Source: Malus domestica (taxonomy: Eukaryota > Streptophyta > Magnoliopsida > Rosales > Rosaceae). Taken from it: a DNA stretch of 64,000 nucleotides. Numbering within the stretch: the first letter of the stretch is position 1; every line of letters begins with the position of its first letter. Under the pieces are notes generated by a model that did not search any database, was not told the DNA's origin, and saw only the letters and a list, made by a program, of their open reading frames with translations. The stretch spans positions 15,235,001-15,299,000 of the forward strand of contig NC_091669.1 of assembly GCF_042453785.1 (NCBI RefSeq), read 5' to 3'. Of the stretch, positions 1 through 10,762 are shown piece after piece. The position numbers and the translations under genes are program-made.

Positions 1-319
1 GTAACGATAATATTTTATTATAATATTAGGAGAAAATTCGAGATAACATCCAAAATGACCTCAATCAAAGAAAAACAGTGGCACCAAATTCATGCTTAAT
101 TCATTATTAACATCTACCATCTCCCATACATGCAGAGTTAAATTTACCTTTAGTGCTCAATTCTTGTTCATTAAAGTGAGATAGAGTTGAATTTATGATC
201 AAATATAGCTTTCATAATTTCTAAGGACTGGTTTGGAATGGTGGTGCTGTCAATAACAGTATAAAAGCATAAAAAAGTAGAATAGGGTCTACTATGCTTC
301 TAAAAAAAGTGTTGTTGGT

Positions 320-529
320 CGCACAACCACGACAAGTGGCCCAATGGAAAAACATGAGAAAACCAACTCCCTAAAGGAAAAAAATGGGAGGTTTTGGGTT
401 CGATGCTTGATAAGCTGTGAATCTACTTAATTGTGGCCACATCCCACAGGTATGGTGCAATTCCAACTAGCCTCCTCTGGGCCTGGAGGAAAACTGTGTT
501 TCACCACCAATTGACTTTTTTTTAGGGAC
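320..529 (+). mobile_element. SINE-like tRNA-derived element
   Basis: A Pol III A-box-like motif (TGGCCCAATGG, about 337-347) is followed about 50 bases later by a B-box-like motif (GGGTTCGATGC, 396-406). The unit ends in a T-run (515-523). This is the layout of plant tRNA-derived SINEs. Boundaries and target duplication are not resolved. Confidence 0.5.
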
Positions 530-667
530 GTGATATCCACACACCCATTTTTACTTCTTTCACACCCTTTTAATTTTCAGTCATCGGATCGGATGAATTG
601 AAAAAGATCAAAGGACATAAATTAACAAGGGATGTGGGAGAAGTAAAAATGGGTGTGTGGATAGCAC
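530..667. mobile_element. MITE with long inverted repeats
   Basis: The two ends are inverted copies of each other over about 35 bases. The left end reads GTGATATCCACACACCCATT, and the right end reads the same in reverse complement apart from one base (GTGCTATCC...). Length is 138 bp with no coding capacity. A diverged relative may lie at about 895-1015. I could not settle a target duplication. Confidence 0.65.
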
Positions 668-1310
668 TCCTCTTTTTTTAAAGGTTGTGGGTCACACTTT
701 TAACTTTTGAGTTACATCTAAATTTAAATATAACTTAGCGTATAACTCCAAAATCACTCCAACTATTCTGATGCATCGAAGAGGGACTGACAAATTTAGA
801 GTTAAAAATAACATTTGACTCTCAATTTATCGCCCTATTGGAGATACTCTTATGAGTTAGACTATATAGAATTCAAAAGTTATAGAATCTTTAAAGGTGG
901 TGCTATCCATTTTACCATTCACACACTCCTCTTTAATTTCCGACAGTCGGATTGAATAAATTTAAGATATTCAAATGACATTAATTAACAAGAGGTATGT
1001 AAATATCATCACTCTCTTTAAATGATGATTAAGAAAATGAACGGATTTGACTATAAAATTTGTATAGTGCAAATGGATAAATGCAAGAGGTGGACAAGGT
1101 GGTTCCTTAATGAAGTGGATGCAATATAAAAAAATACAGAATAATGGCTTGAGTTGTCATCTGAAGGTAATTATTTAAATTAATTTTCTTGCAATTGTAA
1201 CTAAATTTTAGCATAAACATAGAGAGTTGTTAGAGTTGCACAATGCACTACTATTATACAGATGATATCAAGATCTCAACTGCGTTATAATATTTTCATC
1301 AATTTACATT

Positions 1311-1460
1311 GAGAAATTATATTTACACACCCCAAATTACTTCTCCCACACCCTTTTTAATTTTTTAATATTTTCTACACACCACTAACACTTGATAGAA
1401 AAATATTAAAAAATTAAAAAGGTGTGAGAGAAGTAATTTGGGGTGTGTGAATATAATCTC
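1311..1460. mobile_element. Near-perfect foldback MITE
   Basis: About 60 bases at each end are inverted copies, sharing the core CACACCCCAAATTACTTCTC. They are separated by about 20 unpaired bases, so the whole 150-bp unit folds into one hairpin. It is non-coding. The core resembles the 530-667 element (repeated CACACCC and TTACTTCT), so the two may be related. Confidence 0.7.
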
Positions 1461-1622
1461 CCTTTACATTTGTGCTTAGTCTAAATAAACTTTATTCATC
1501 ACCTACCACATCGTTCATTAATTGGATTTTTTTTTTTTAATCCATTAATTGGATTTTTTGGTAGTTAATAAATTAATATTGCGTGAAGCAGGTTTGCCAG
1601 AGAGGTTAAGGGGCCAGACTTA

Positions 1623-1832
1623 GGACTTGGATTGTCTGCCCTCCCCATCCCATACCCTCCCCATGCCCTTCTATATTATGTGGTCACGGTTAAGCCACAT
1701 CAACATTTTATATTCCCATTACTTTTTGTCTTATTATTTTTATAAAAAAATCAATATAAAATGTTGACATGGCTTAACCGTGACCATAGAATATAGGAGG
1801 GTATGGGATGGGAGGGCAGAAAATCCAAGTCC
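1623..1832. mobile_element. Foldback MITE
   Basis: The left arm (GGACTTGGATTGTCTGCCCT...) and right arm are inverted copies over about 80 bases. Both include GGTCACGGTTAAGCCA and AACATTTTATATT next to a short AT-rich loop. It is non-coding. The left arm has an extra CTCCCCATGCCC relative to the right. Confidence 0.65.
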
Positions 1833-1914
1833 GCAAACTTAAGATCTGATGTACTATAAGTCATGTACTACAAAAGAAAAAAGTAAAATTAATTAATTTT
1901 GTCGTTTAGTATTA

Positions 1915-2040
1915 CAATCTATTAGTATTTTTCTTCAATTGTAAGTGAGAGATCTTAGGTTCGATTCTCGCCAAATGCGAATTTGAACCATATTATTGTT
2001 AGTTCATTGCTAGGCTAAGCTCATCCCCTTCCCCCTTGAG
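1915..2040 (+). mobile_element. SINE-like relic (B box only)
   Basis: The motif TTAGGTTCGATTCTCGCC contains a canonical Pol III B box. It is followed by a GCTAGGCTAAGCTCATCCCC tail that recurs in degraded form near 57760-57850, with related B-box relics near 45920, 53850 and 54260. No clear A box or target duplication, so it is treated as a fossil. Confidence 0.35.
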
Positions 2041-2490
2041 AAATTATAATATAGTATTGTAATACCCACATCAGCCGTGATACTTCCATTCAAATTTAGC
2101 CATGTGTCATTATTTTTATACAGCTGAAATTTAATATCATTTTTACTTTTTAAATAAATCTAAAAATGAAAAACAAAAAATAGGAGATCGTATTCCTTCC
2201 CATGATGTGGATCTCTCTCTTTCCCTCATCTGGGTCTCTCAAAGACGCAAGAACAGAGTCACAGAGGACATCGTATTACTCCTGCGTTTTTTGTCTTTGG
2301 AAGAAGCAAAACATGCAAGAAAGCAACCCATGATTTCAATATCTCTCTCTTCCCCTCCTCTGGGTCTCTCAAAGATTGTGTCTTTCTGCAAAACATGACC
2401 CAAACTTCATTTCCTACTCCCTCTCTCTCCCTGTTTATTTTATTTAAATTTCATTTCATTTGGGATAGGTGGTTTTTGGAATTGGGGTTA
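2041..2490. other. Intergenic, no gene recognised
   Basis: A CT-rich stretch holds two similar blocks (TCTCTCTTTCCC / TCTCTCTTCCCC, each followed by TCTGGGTCTCTCAAAGA, about 2211-2245 and 2341-2376). This is a local duplication. The 63-codon open frame across it looks like low-complexity sequence rather than a gene. Confidence 0.4.
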
Positions 2491-2495
2491 GAGTG

Positions 2496-2689
2496 TGATA
2501 GGATACTGCCAAGTGGCTTGATAAGATGATGACATGTGTACATGGTTGTTAGTAGTTAGTTAGTAGGTAGAAGATAAATAGCAGGTTGTAGCAATTGGAA
2601 AGGCGGTTAATGAAATTGTATTGTTGTTCTCATGTTCTGTTTCCTATCTCTCTGTGCAATTCTGGAGGATGTAGAGTAGGGTTCTAACA
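2496..2689 (+). mobile_element. Solo LTR, 194 bp
   Basis: The segment begins TGATAGGATACTG and ends GGGTTCTAACA (5'-TG...CA-3'). It is flanked on both sides by the 5-bp direct repeat GAGTG (2491-2495 and 2690-2694). No internal domain or second LTR is present, which fits LTR-LTR recombination. The short length suggests a copia or TRIM family. Confidence 0.7.
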
Positions 2690-2851
2690 GAGTGGGATAG
2701 GTAGTTTCTAGAATTGCGAAAGGTTTTCTTTGGTTTTTACAATTTTTAATTTTTAATTATTTAAATTAAAAAGGTAAAAAAGCAAAACCAGTTCATTTCC
2801 AACTGTACAAAATAGGAACACATGTCAGATTTTAAGTGGGAGTACCACAAG

Positions 2852-3509
2852 TGTAACATCCCACATCGCCCAGAGGAGTGGATCTTGTAAGCCTTATATG
2901 TATATTCACATCTTTACCTAGCACGAGGCCTTTTGGGAGCTCACTAGCTTCAGATTCTATCGGAACTCCGAAATTAAGCGAGTTCGCGCGAGGGCAATCC
3001 CATGATGGGTGACCCACTGGGAAGTTTTCGTGTGAGTTCCCAGAAAAAAAATCGTGAGGGCGTGGTCGAGGCCTAAAGCGGACAATATCGTGCTACGGTG
3101 GAGGCGGGGCCTGGGATGTGTGGGGGCCGAGGCCGTGATATGACAATTTGGTATCAGAGCCAATCCCTGGCTGGATGTGTGCCGACGAGGACGTCAGACC
3201 CTTAAGGGGGTGGATTGTAACATCTCACATTGTCCAAGGGAGTAGATCATGTAAGTCTTATATGTATATTCCCATCTCTACCTAGCACGAGGCCTTTTGG
3301 GAGCTCACTGGCTTCTAGTTCTATCAGAACTCCGAAGTTAAGCTAGTTCGAGCGAGAGCAATCCCATGATGGGTGACCCACTGTGAAGTTCTCGTGTGAG
3401 TTCCTAGAAACAAAACCGTGAGGGCGTGGTTGGGGCCCAAAGCAGATAATATCGTGCTACGGCAGAGTCGAGCTTGATATATGGTGCGAGCCCGAGCCGG
3501 GATGTGACA
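2852..3509 (+). mobile_element. Complete Cassandra-type TRIM retrotransposon
   Basis: Two 294-bp LTRs (2852-3145 and 3216-3509), beginning TGTAACATC and ending TGACA, flank an internal region of only 70 bp. The target duplication is ACAAG (2847-2851 and 3510-3514). Two bases after the 5' LTR, a primer site TGGTATCAGAGC (3149-3160) matches the initiator-tRNA-Met 3' end. A purine run lies just before the 3' LTR. Each LTR carries a 5S-rRNA-like block (about 2936-3045 and 3299-3408) with the recognisable GTTAAGCGAGTT and GATGGGTGACCCACTG internal promoter and structural segments. Known Cassandra elements are non-autonomous TRIMs defined by this 5S cargo. The 3' LTR has decayed more (CATCTCACATTG at its start). 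Confidence 0.93.
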
Positions 3510-3514
3510 ACAAG

Positions 3515-3878
3515 TGACGTGGTATTACTGTACCACACTATGTAAATAATAGTGTTTGGTAAAAAAAAAAAAAATCTTTGTTTTGTTTTTATTTTTTATT
3601 TTTTGTCAAAATAAATTATCTTTGTTAATTTGTTGAGGATTAGAGTATTTATGATAAAATACTTAGTTGTTGACTGCAACGCCTCTTGACTTTGTATCGC
3701 ATGATAAATGCTTGAGTATTTTATGAATTTACATGCCTTAATCTTTACCACGATCCATTTTTTTTTTATTAAAATCCCATGTTATCATTTATATAATTAT
3801 GTTAAATTTAATCAAGCCAGTAACCTCTCTCTGCTACAAAAACTAGTGATTTCCTCGGTCTAATTTATCATCATTTCC
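3515..3878 (+). promoter_or_regulatory. Upstream region of the hydrolase gene
   Basis: AT-rich non-coding sequence. A TATA-like TTTATATAA lies at about 3788-3796, roughly 83 bases before the start codon at 3879. It leaves room for a short leader that includes the pyrimidine-rich CCTCTCTCTGC. The promoter assignment is positional only. Confidence 0.45.
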
Positions 3879-5337
3879 ATGGCTTACCAAAAGTTGTGGA
3901 ATGCTTTCTTCTTCTACCTCTCAACCGCATCAACAATTTTCCACACCCTCTTATCTTTTTTCCTCAAAACCAACTGGGATCTAGTGTTCTTCAAACTCCC
4001 AGATACTCTTGTAGCTTTATATTTCAGGCTATGTGGTCTCTCTCCTTGTACAATCGACGTTGACGACCAAACCACCGTGCACTTCTGGACTGCCAACCAC
4101 CGGCGCTTCGATAAACCCGGTCTCGTTCTGGTTCATGGCTACGGAGGCAATTCTCTGTGGCAGTTTGTGTGTCATGTGGGTGCCTTGTCCAGGAACTTCA
4201 ACTTGTACGTGCCGGATTTGCTGTTCTTTGGGAAGTCTTACACGAACCGGTTGGACCGGAGCGAGGTATTCCAAGCGAAAAGTGTTGTGGACGGGTTGAA
4301 GAGATTGGGTGTGGACCGGTTCTCGGTTTACGGTCTGAGCTACGGTGGGTTTGTGGCGTATCGGATGGCTGAGATGTATCCGGAGACGGTGGAGAAGGTT
4401 GTGATTGTGAGTAGTGGGGTAGTGTGGACGGATGAACAGAAGGATGAGCTGTTGAAGGTGGAATCAGATACTTTGGAGATTCTTTTGCCAAGAAGTCCAC
4501 ATGATCTACGGTTGTTAATGAACCGGTCTTTGTACAAGCATGATGTTTTCAAGTGGGTTCCTGACTTTGTCCTCGGCAGACTCATCAAAGTATAGTTTTT
4601 CTATCAAACATTGTTAGAAGTGTTTTAATTTATTTACAAAACGCTTTCAGTTTTTGTTATTGGAATTAAATTTCCCAATCTTATAGAGCGTTCAACATTT
4701 TTTTAGGCTAACAATGAACACCGAAAGGAGAGAATGGAGCTACTTGAACACTTGGTGGCCAAGAAACAAGATTCAAACCTTCCTATCCTAAATCAGGTAA
4801 CAAAAGCTTATATGTTTAATCTTTTTTTTTTTTAATCCATGCATCCAAAAATTTAAGGTTTGAATTTTCTCAAAAGCAACTTCTGGCTTCCAAATTGTAA
4901 CTAGTGTTTTATTTAATTGTGTGAAGGAAACGCTAATAATTTGGGGTGACAAAGATAAAGTCTTCCCGTTGTTCTTGGCCCATCAGTTGCAAAGGTACAT
5001 AATTTAATTGTTTATTATTTTATATTTTGAGGTAGGTACATAATTTATAAGTCGTTGATGTTCTAAGAAGGGGTTTAAACAAGGATTTATTTTCCTAATT
5101 ATCTTATATAATTACGGATTTATTTGCTTTAGTTTCAATATATATGGTACTTACAAAGCTTCTTTTATACATGCTTTTTCCAGGCATTTGGGTCCCAAAT
5201 CAAAATTAGAGATAATCAAGGACACGGGTCATGCAGCAAACTTTGATTCACCAGACACAGTCAATGCATTGATAAAATCATTTGTTTTGGATAGTTATCC
5301 CTCCAATATTATTGGAATTCCGATGGAGGTCAAATGA
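3879..5337 (+). CDS. Alpha/beta-hydrolase superfamily protein (four exons)
   Basis: Exons 3879-4589, 4707-4796, 4927-4994 and 5184-5337 join with GT-AG introns to give 340 residues. The order is as in the soluble plant hydrolases often annotated as epoxide-hydrolase or lipase-like. An N-terminal hydrophobic stretch (residues about 10-30) precedes the oxyanion-hole loop HGYGGN (86-91). The nucleophile elbow GLSYGG has Ser154. WGDKDKVFP supplies the acid, probably Asp277, and DTGHAAN supplies His306. A complete catalytic triad argues for an active enzyme. Substrate cannot be told from sequence; relatives act on esters or epoxides. The N-terminal segment could be an anchor or signal. No stop or frameshift is seen. 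The start is the first ATG in frame, in good context (CC ATG GC). The lone exon-1 open frame runs a few codons into intron 1, so exon 1 alone would miss the acid and histidine. Confidence 0.9.
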
Positions 5338-6086
5338 AAAAATCTCATCAAAACATGGTTTATTGGTCACAGACTATTCGGTTTAGAATATTCTAAACCG
5401 AATACGGTGTTTATAAAGTTGTCATTGGAGTGATTACGCCATACTCGGAGATATATTTCCGTTTCAGTATCTCAATCATCCCGCTTTGTAAAATTTCATG
5501 AATTGGTTGTGTGTTGGCTTGAGCTTAGGATTTGGAACAAGGCAGAAGAAGCATGAATTTGCTGTTATCCATAATTTCGGGAAAGTGTCTTTATTTGTAT
5601 CGACAACCAATCGATAAGGTTTGGTATTATAAAGTATTAAATATTAATTGTTGGAATGAGCAATTTTCTATATAAACAATGGAATGAAATGGACATTCTA
5701 CTTAACTAAATATTATATTTAAAAAAATAAAATAAAATAAAATAAAAAACTGAGTATTATCTTAATGTTGGAATATCACATAGTGGATATAAATTCAGAA
5801 GTTCAAAAAATTGAACTCATAATTTTATTAAACCCTAGAGAAGTGCAAGTGGTGTTACCACACATGGCTTTCCATTTTTTTTTTCTTCTCAACATATCAT
5901 ATCATATCATATATTAACAACCAGATTAATTACATTAACACTTTTTGAAGTTTATCAAGTTTTATACAAATCTCTCGTGTTTGAGACAAACACCCTCAAA
6001 GATATATGTTGACCCTAAAAATTACCAAACCTACGTGACACGCAAGCCGAGTAATTAATAAGCTAACTACGTCATTCGGTTGTGTG
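5338..6086. other. Intergenic, no gene recognised
   Basis: 3' flank of the hydrolase gene. It contains a short palindrome GGTTTAGAATATTCTAAACC (5380-5399), an AAAAT-type simple repeat at about 5720-5750 and an ATATC repeat near 5897-5912. Nothing coding is supported. Confidence 0.5.
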
Positions 6087-6091
6087 CGGGG

Positions 6092-8196
6092 TGATCGGAT
6101 CATATTTATATATATTTTTACTTCAAATTCACTCGTCTTTTCTTAGTCAGTTCTTTATATTTTTGAGCTATTTACGTTATTTTTGTGTTTATAGGATTTG
6201 TTATGCAAAGAAAATAAAAACAGCACAAATGAGTTTTAAATAATAAACAGAATAGTTACTTCGAACATTATGATTTTTTTTTGTAGGTCAATTCATTGCG
6301 ATTATAATCGAACTAAATCTCTGTCCTTAAATCTATGCAGAATGTATATATGCACCACGCATTGATTTTTCCAATATCTGTTTACGTGTATAAAGTGCAT
6401 GCAGACGGTACTCACTCGTTTTCTTTTTGGTCAGCAAGCGTGGATTTCCAACTAGACAACAAAAGAATCCAAGGAAGGCAAGTCAGACGTGGGGAAAAGT
6501 GGGAGTGTGCTGGCTGAGACCATGTTCTATGTTCCAGCTGAGAACCGAGAAAAGAAAGCTGCTTTGCAGCTGGAGAGAAAAAAATAGGAGCTGTAAAGAG
6601 GAAACAAGGGGTCAACGTGAAAAGGAAAGCAGAAGACAGCTAAGAAAGAAATAAAATAAAAGAAAGGCAGCAGATATCACGGGACAGGGAAGAGGACCGA
6701 AAAGGGAAAACGCTGCCTTGGCAGCGTGTGAGAGAGTGAAAGAAATAGAGGGGGGGAGCTGCCTTTGGGCAGCTCGCAGAGAAGAGGCGCTGCCTTTGGC
6801 AGCGAGAGAGGCCCAAGGCGCGGCATTGGTGGAAGGAGAGAGCTGCCTTTGGCAGCGAGCAGCAGGGGACAGGAAAGAGCTGCCTTTGCAGCACAAGGAA
6901 AAAGGGGGAGAGCAGTCAGCGTGGAAGGCTGACGGGGCAAGTGAGCACGGGTAGGAAAGGAGTCAGTACGGGGTGAGGGCGGTCTTGGGCGCGGAAAAGG
7001 AAAGGCTGCCTTGGCAGCAGAATTGAGGACGGTCAGAAGGTGGGAAGGCGCAGAGAGGGATAGAGAGAAAGAGTCAGACGCCAGAAAAACAGAAAAAAAA
7101 GATAGAGAGAATGAGGGGGACTGACGCAAGGGCAGCATGGGCAGAAGCAGCAAGCACTCTCCTCTCTCTCGGTTAAATCTTTCTAAATCTATATTTTATT
7201 TCTGTTTTTAATAATGTGTAATTAAATTTATTTTGGCTAGAGGTTAATTCGAAACCATGGATATATTTGTAATATGAATTGATTACCTTCGGTTGTGATT
7301 TCATAAGTTGTGAATTCAATTTACTTATCCGTTCGTATAAAAACTGATTTGTGTATGTTGGTTGAGAGTGCACGCTTAATTTACATGCATGAATTTGATG
7401 CTAGAATATAAGTGAATTTCACCTAATCGTTATGAACTTATTTTCACAAGTAGTAAAGGTTGCTAGTCACAATCACGTTAAGTAAATTCTTGGCAAGAGT
7501 ATCATGCTTTTCATAGTTACGAATGCCTCGTCAATGCTTATAGTTTTCACAAAGTTTAATGATCTTTGATTGTATCTCTATTGTGCTTTTCACGTAGGGG
7601 ACTTTTGAAGAATGTTTTGAATTGTTGTATGCGTTTTCCCGTCCAATTCAATAACTTAAGGAAAACTTGAAGATTAAAAAAGTGTTGTTCACGGTTAATC
7701 TGAAGTGTTGAGTTTCACAACTTATTGAAAGAACAACTGAAAATCAATTTAGGTTGCATATGTGTCATGTGTAGAGAAGAACCCTCTAGCTAATCCATCA
7801 CCTATCCTTTCACCTTAATTTCATGTTTTTGTAAATTCTGTAATTTATTTAAGTTTAATTTACTTCTAGTCAAAACCAAACACCCTTCCATTATTAAATT
7901 ATATTATTTAGTTAGTTTTCTTTATTGTTAGTCTCTTAATTTAATTTCCGTCCATTTCAGTTCCTAGTGTTTAATTTAATTGTTTTCATTATTTTGAGTC
8001 ATTTTAAGTGTGTTTCGAGTTATTAGAGTTTTTAGCCTAGTTTTGTGTCCTTGAGTCTTATTTAATATTTTTAAATTAATTTAGAATAGATTAGCAATCC
8101 CTCCTAATCCCCGGCCTAGAACGATACCCTACTTACATCTATACTACAATTGTCAAAAAGAGGGTTTAATTTGTGTGCTTAGTTATTTTACCATCA
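6092..8196 (+). repeat. 5' LTR of the Athila-like element
   Basis: TG...CA bounded and nearly identical to 12583-14689 (offset 6491). It contains a GC-rich, purine-rich block (6540-7150) with seven short GCTGCC/GGCAGC palindromes, then an AT-rich half. Long open frames on the minus strand across this block are purine-bias artefacts and are not called as genes. Confidence 0.93.
6558..7019. repeat. Cluster of seven GCTGCC-type hairpins in the LTR
   Basis: Palindromes lie at 6558-6572 (AGCTGCTTTGCAGCT), 6711-6726, 6756-6775, 6788-6804, 6841-6856, 6877-6892 and 7005-7018. Most read GCTGCC-TT(T)-GGCAGC. The loops are two to three bases and the spacing is irregular. The same set recurs in the 3' LTR at plus 6491. 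Confidence 0.85.
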
Positions 8197-8201
8197 AATT
8201 T

Positions 8202-8219
8202 TGGCGCCGTTGCCGGGGA
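8202..8219 (+). other. Primer-binding site (tRNA-Asp)
   Basis: TGGCGCCGTTGCCGGGGA lies five bases after the 5' LTR. It is complementary to the tRNA-Asp acceptor-side 3' end plus CCA, and so marks the minus-strand DNA start of the Athila-like element. Confidence 0.9.
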
Positions 8220-8756
8220 TTAGTAACTTTGCTAATCCTTTTATTTTTGTTTTTGTTTATGTTTATATTGGTGTTTGTGTATTTTACTTTTGATATTTGA
8301 TTTATTTTTCTTTCTTTGATTTTAGGTTCAAATGGAGCCGAGGGAAATTTAAAGGAAAGATGCGTCCGGCTAAAGACGTTAAATCAAGCGCTTCTTGGGA
8401 GGCAACCCAAGCATTCAACGAAGGGAGACTTTGGAATCACTAACCCAATCAGCTTTGCATTCTTCCACCCTTATCTTTACTGCTTTCATTTTGTTTTGTT
8501 TAGTTAGTTGTGTTATTTGGTTGATTTCTGTGAGTTTGTGTTATTTAGTTTAAGTGTGGGGGAAGGTTAACCAAAGTCTTTCTACTTTAATTTACTTATA
8601 AAAAAAAAAAAAAAAAAAAGATAAAATTTAAAATTAATGATAAAAATAAATAAATAAATAAATAAACACTTAAAAAAAAATAAATAAATAAATAAAAAAT
8701 AATAAAAAAAAAAAAAAAAAGTACAAATATTTTACAATGATGTAAACTAATAGTAT

Positions 8757-9383
8757 TCATTGGTCGGGTGGTGCTTCAGTAGTAGGCGGGGCTTCAGCAG
8801 TCGGCGGGGCCACAGAAGGAGGAGGCGGCAGAGGTTGATCAGTTGGAGCTTCACTACGCGGTGCCGCTCCAGAAGACGAAGGCAGATGTTGTTGGAACAA
8901 ACCCACAAACCTCCGATGATCAAGTAAAATTTGACCATCGGTGTCCTGCATCTGGTCAATCTTCCTCTTCATGCTGGTGGCATAGCTGTGTGCGAGCTTG
9001 TGCAATTCCTTATTCTCATGCTTGAGCCCTTTAATCTCTTGCTTGAGACTTTGTATTTCAGCCACCAAGGATTCAACGTGACGGGTTCGGGCATATAGGC
9101 GTTGGGCCATGTTGGATACGGAACCCGCACACTGCACACTGAGAGCCAGAGACTCCTTGACCGCCAATTCATCAGACCGCCTTGCGAGCAGTCTGTTATC
9201 TCTGGGAGTGACAAGGTTTCGGGCCACCACCGCAGCGGTCATGTCATTTTTCATCACCGAATCCCCAACAGTAAGAGGACCAGTTGGGGATATGAAAGAT
9301 GGGCGCCATATGTTGTCTGGTGAAGGCGGAGCTGCCTCTTCACCACGGTTCAGGTCAAAACGACGATCGGAAGGGCCAGACAT
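8757..9383 (-). CDS. Antisense coiled-coil ORF inside the LTR element, unknown function
   Basis: An intact 208-codon frame lies opposite to the direction of the retrotransposon. I do not recognise a named domain. The N-terminal 60 residues are mixed, with FDLNRGEEAAPPSPD. Residues about 100-150 form a heptad-like coiled coil rich in Lys, Glu and Leu (VESLVAEIQSLKQEIKGLKH). A Pro/Ala/Glu/Thr-rich low-complexity tail follows, with repeated APPT and EAPP units. No zinc finger, transmembrane segment or nuclease motif is visible. Antisense extra ORFs are known in some Ty3 lineages such as Tat/Grande. Whether this is homologous cannot be told by eye. Its survival without stops in an element that lost all pol sequence hints at selection or simply youth. 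Confidence 0.55.
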   Translation of the reverse strand: MSGPSDRRFDLNRGEEAAPPSPDNIWRPSFISPTGPLTVGDSVMKNDMTAAVVARNLVTPRDNRLLARRSDELAVKESLALSVQCAGSVSNMAQRLYARTRHVESLVAEIQSLKQEIKGLKHENKELHKLAHSYATSMKRKIDQMQDTDGQILLDHRRFVGLFQQHLPSSSGAAPRSEAPTDQPLPPPPSVAPPTAEAPPTTEAPPDQ

Positions 9384-9439
9384 TTTTCAGAGGTGGTGAA
9401 GAAAGAAGAGAGTTGGACTGATCAAGATTAAACAAGTGC

Positions 9440-10762
9440 AAGATGGGAGTGTTTACTAGAGGGAGCTCAAGTGTGTTGTGGAACAAAATTAACGCCTCTA
9501 TAAAAAGAAGAAATCAAAGAGGCGCTCCTCAGAGAAGCGTCATCTCGCAAATCGAAGAGTCGGGGCTCCTTTCTCAAAAGCCGGATTCTTTTCTCAAAAG
9601 AGGCGTTTCATTTCTTAAAGGCTGGGCTTGCTCAGAAACCACGAGCCGAACCCCGGATTTCAAAAGATCAATTTGTCCAGACGTGTCGTCACTTGTCACA
9701 CGCAAATTGCTTTGCGAAATTCTCGGGCAGTTTGTCGAAGCACCAATTCAGAAATCGAAGAGGGAAATTCAACAGTCAAAGACACGCTAGCTTTCTCAAA
9801 AGCTGGGCTTCAACCCACGGGCAAATCTTCTTTTCCAGATTTATCCGCACGTGTCACATGCTACCTCTACAATCGACGATGCTCAGAGCTCGAAGCGCCG
9901 ATTCCAGATATCAATGAGGAATCTGCTTTGCGGAAATTACGGGCAGCTTTGTCAGAAAGCGCGTAATTTGTACTATTCATCCATCCACCGGCTGCCGACA
10001 ATGAGTGAGAGAACAGTTCCGGTTGTGAAGGCAAGTCCTATAAGTTTCTACCTTCGCCTTCCACAGCAAAAGCACATTCTCTCAGCACACCCTCTCAACA
10101 CCTCTTCATCTCCGAAAATGCATTCCCAAAGAATCCTCTCGAGTCACTCTGTGTTCCTCATTCCTTGGGATACTCCTGCGAACAACCCATTCAAAGCAAA
10201 AGTATTTCATATCATAAAGGTTGAAAGCAAGAGTATCTCATATCATGCTTTCTCCATGTCCTTCTCCTTGTCTTTGTTTTCCGACAAGGAGAAAGAGAGC
10301 AATCAGCCAGCATTTGGTATCAATCTTCCAATCTGGAGCCAACTGCCTGGAACCCCTTCCTGATTGCTTACCTAGCCTTGCTCTCGAGTACTCATCTTCA
10401 TCATTTTATGCTTTCTCTTCGTCTACCACATCTGCCTGGGGGACAGTAAGGGAAGTGAAAATGATACCTCGAAGCATGTGGAGACAATTCAGCTAGGGAC
10501 AAGGAGAAAGAAAGCAAGAGGTGGGCACTTGGAAAGATTGAAGAAAGAAATAAGGACCAACACCTTTGCCTCGTGCCTGCCCGCCGTGCTGAAGAAACAA
10601 GCAGAGAAGAATGCAGCTCGTACAATCAACCCAGCACAAGAAGTCCGAACTGAAGACCTAGAGAAGCTGGCACATCTGCTTGGAGAACAAATAAGGAACT
10701 GCAACATAACCAAAGAGCAAAGCTTCGCCGTACAATATCATAAAATCATCACTTGCAAGTGA
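9440..10762 (+). other. Interior of LTR element, no retroviral domains recognised
   Basis: Several overlapping plus-strand frames of 90-170 codons occur here. They include 10478-10762, whose product is Lys/Glu-rich with no recognised domain. Two diverged repeats share GCTTTGCG and TCGGGCAG / ACGGGCAG (about 9711-9731 and 9927-9947). A TATA-like CTATAAAAAG lies at 9498-9507 on the plus strand. No gag or pol similarity is seen; coding status is doubtful. Confidence 0.35.

Noticed and set aside
6677..7153. 158-codon minus-strand frame in the LTR, repeated at 13168-13644
   Set aside because: It is a Ser/Pro/Leu-rich translation of a purine-biased LTR block, with no domain and duplicated only because LTRs are duplicated.
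8620..8720. AAAT/A-run region as possible origin or satellite
   Set aside because: Simple low-complexity sequence within the LTR element interior, without higher-order repeats.
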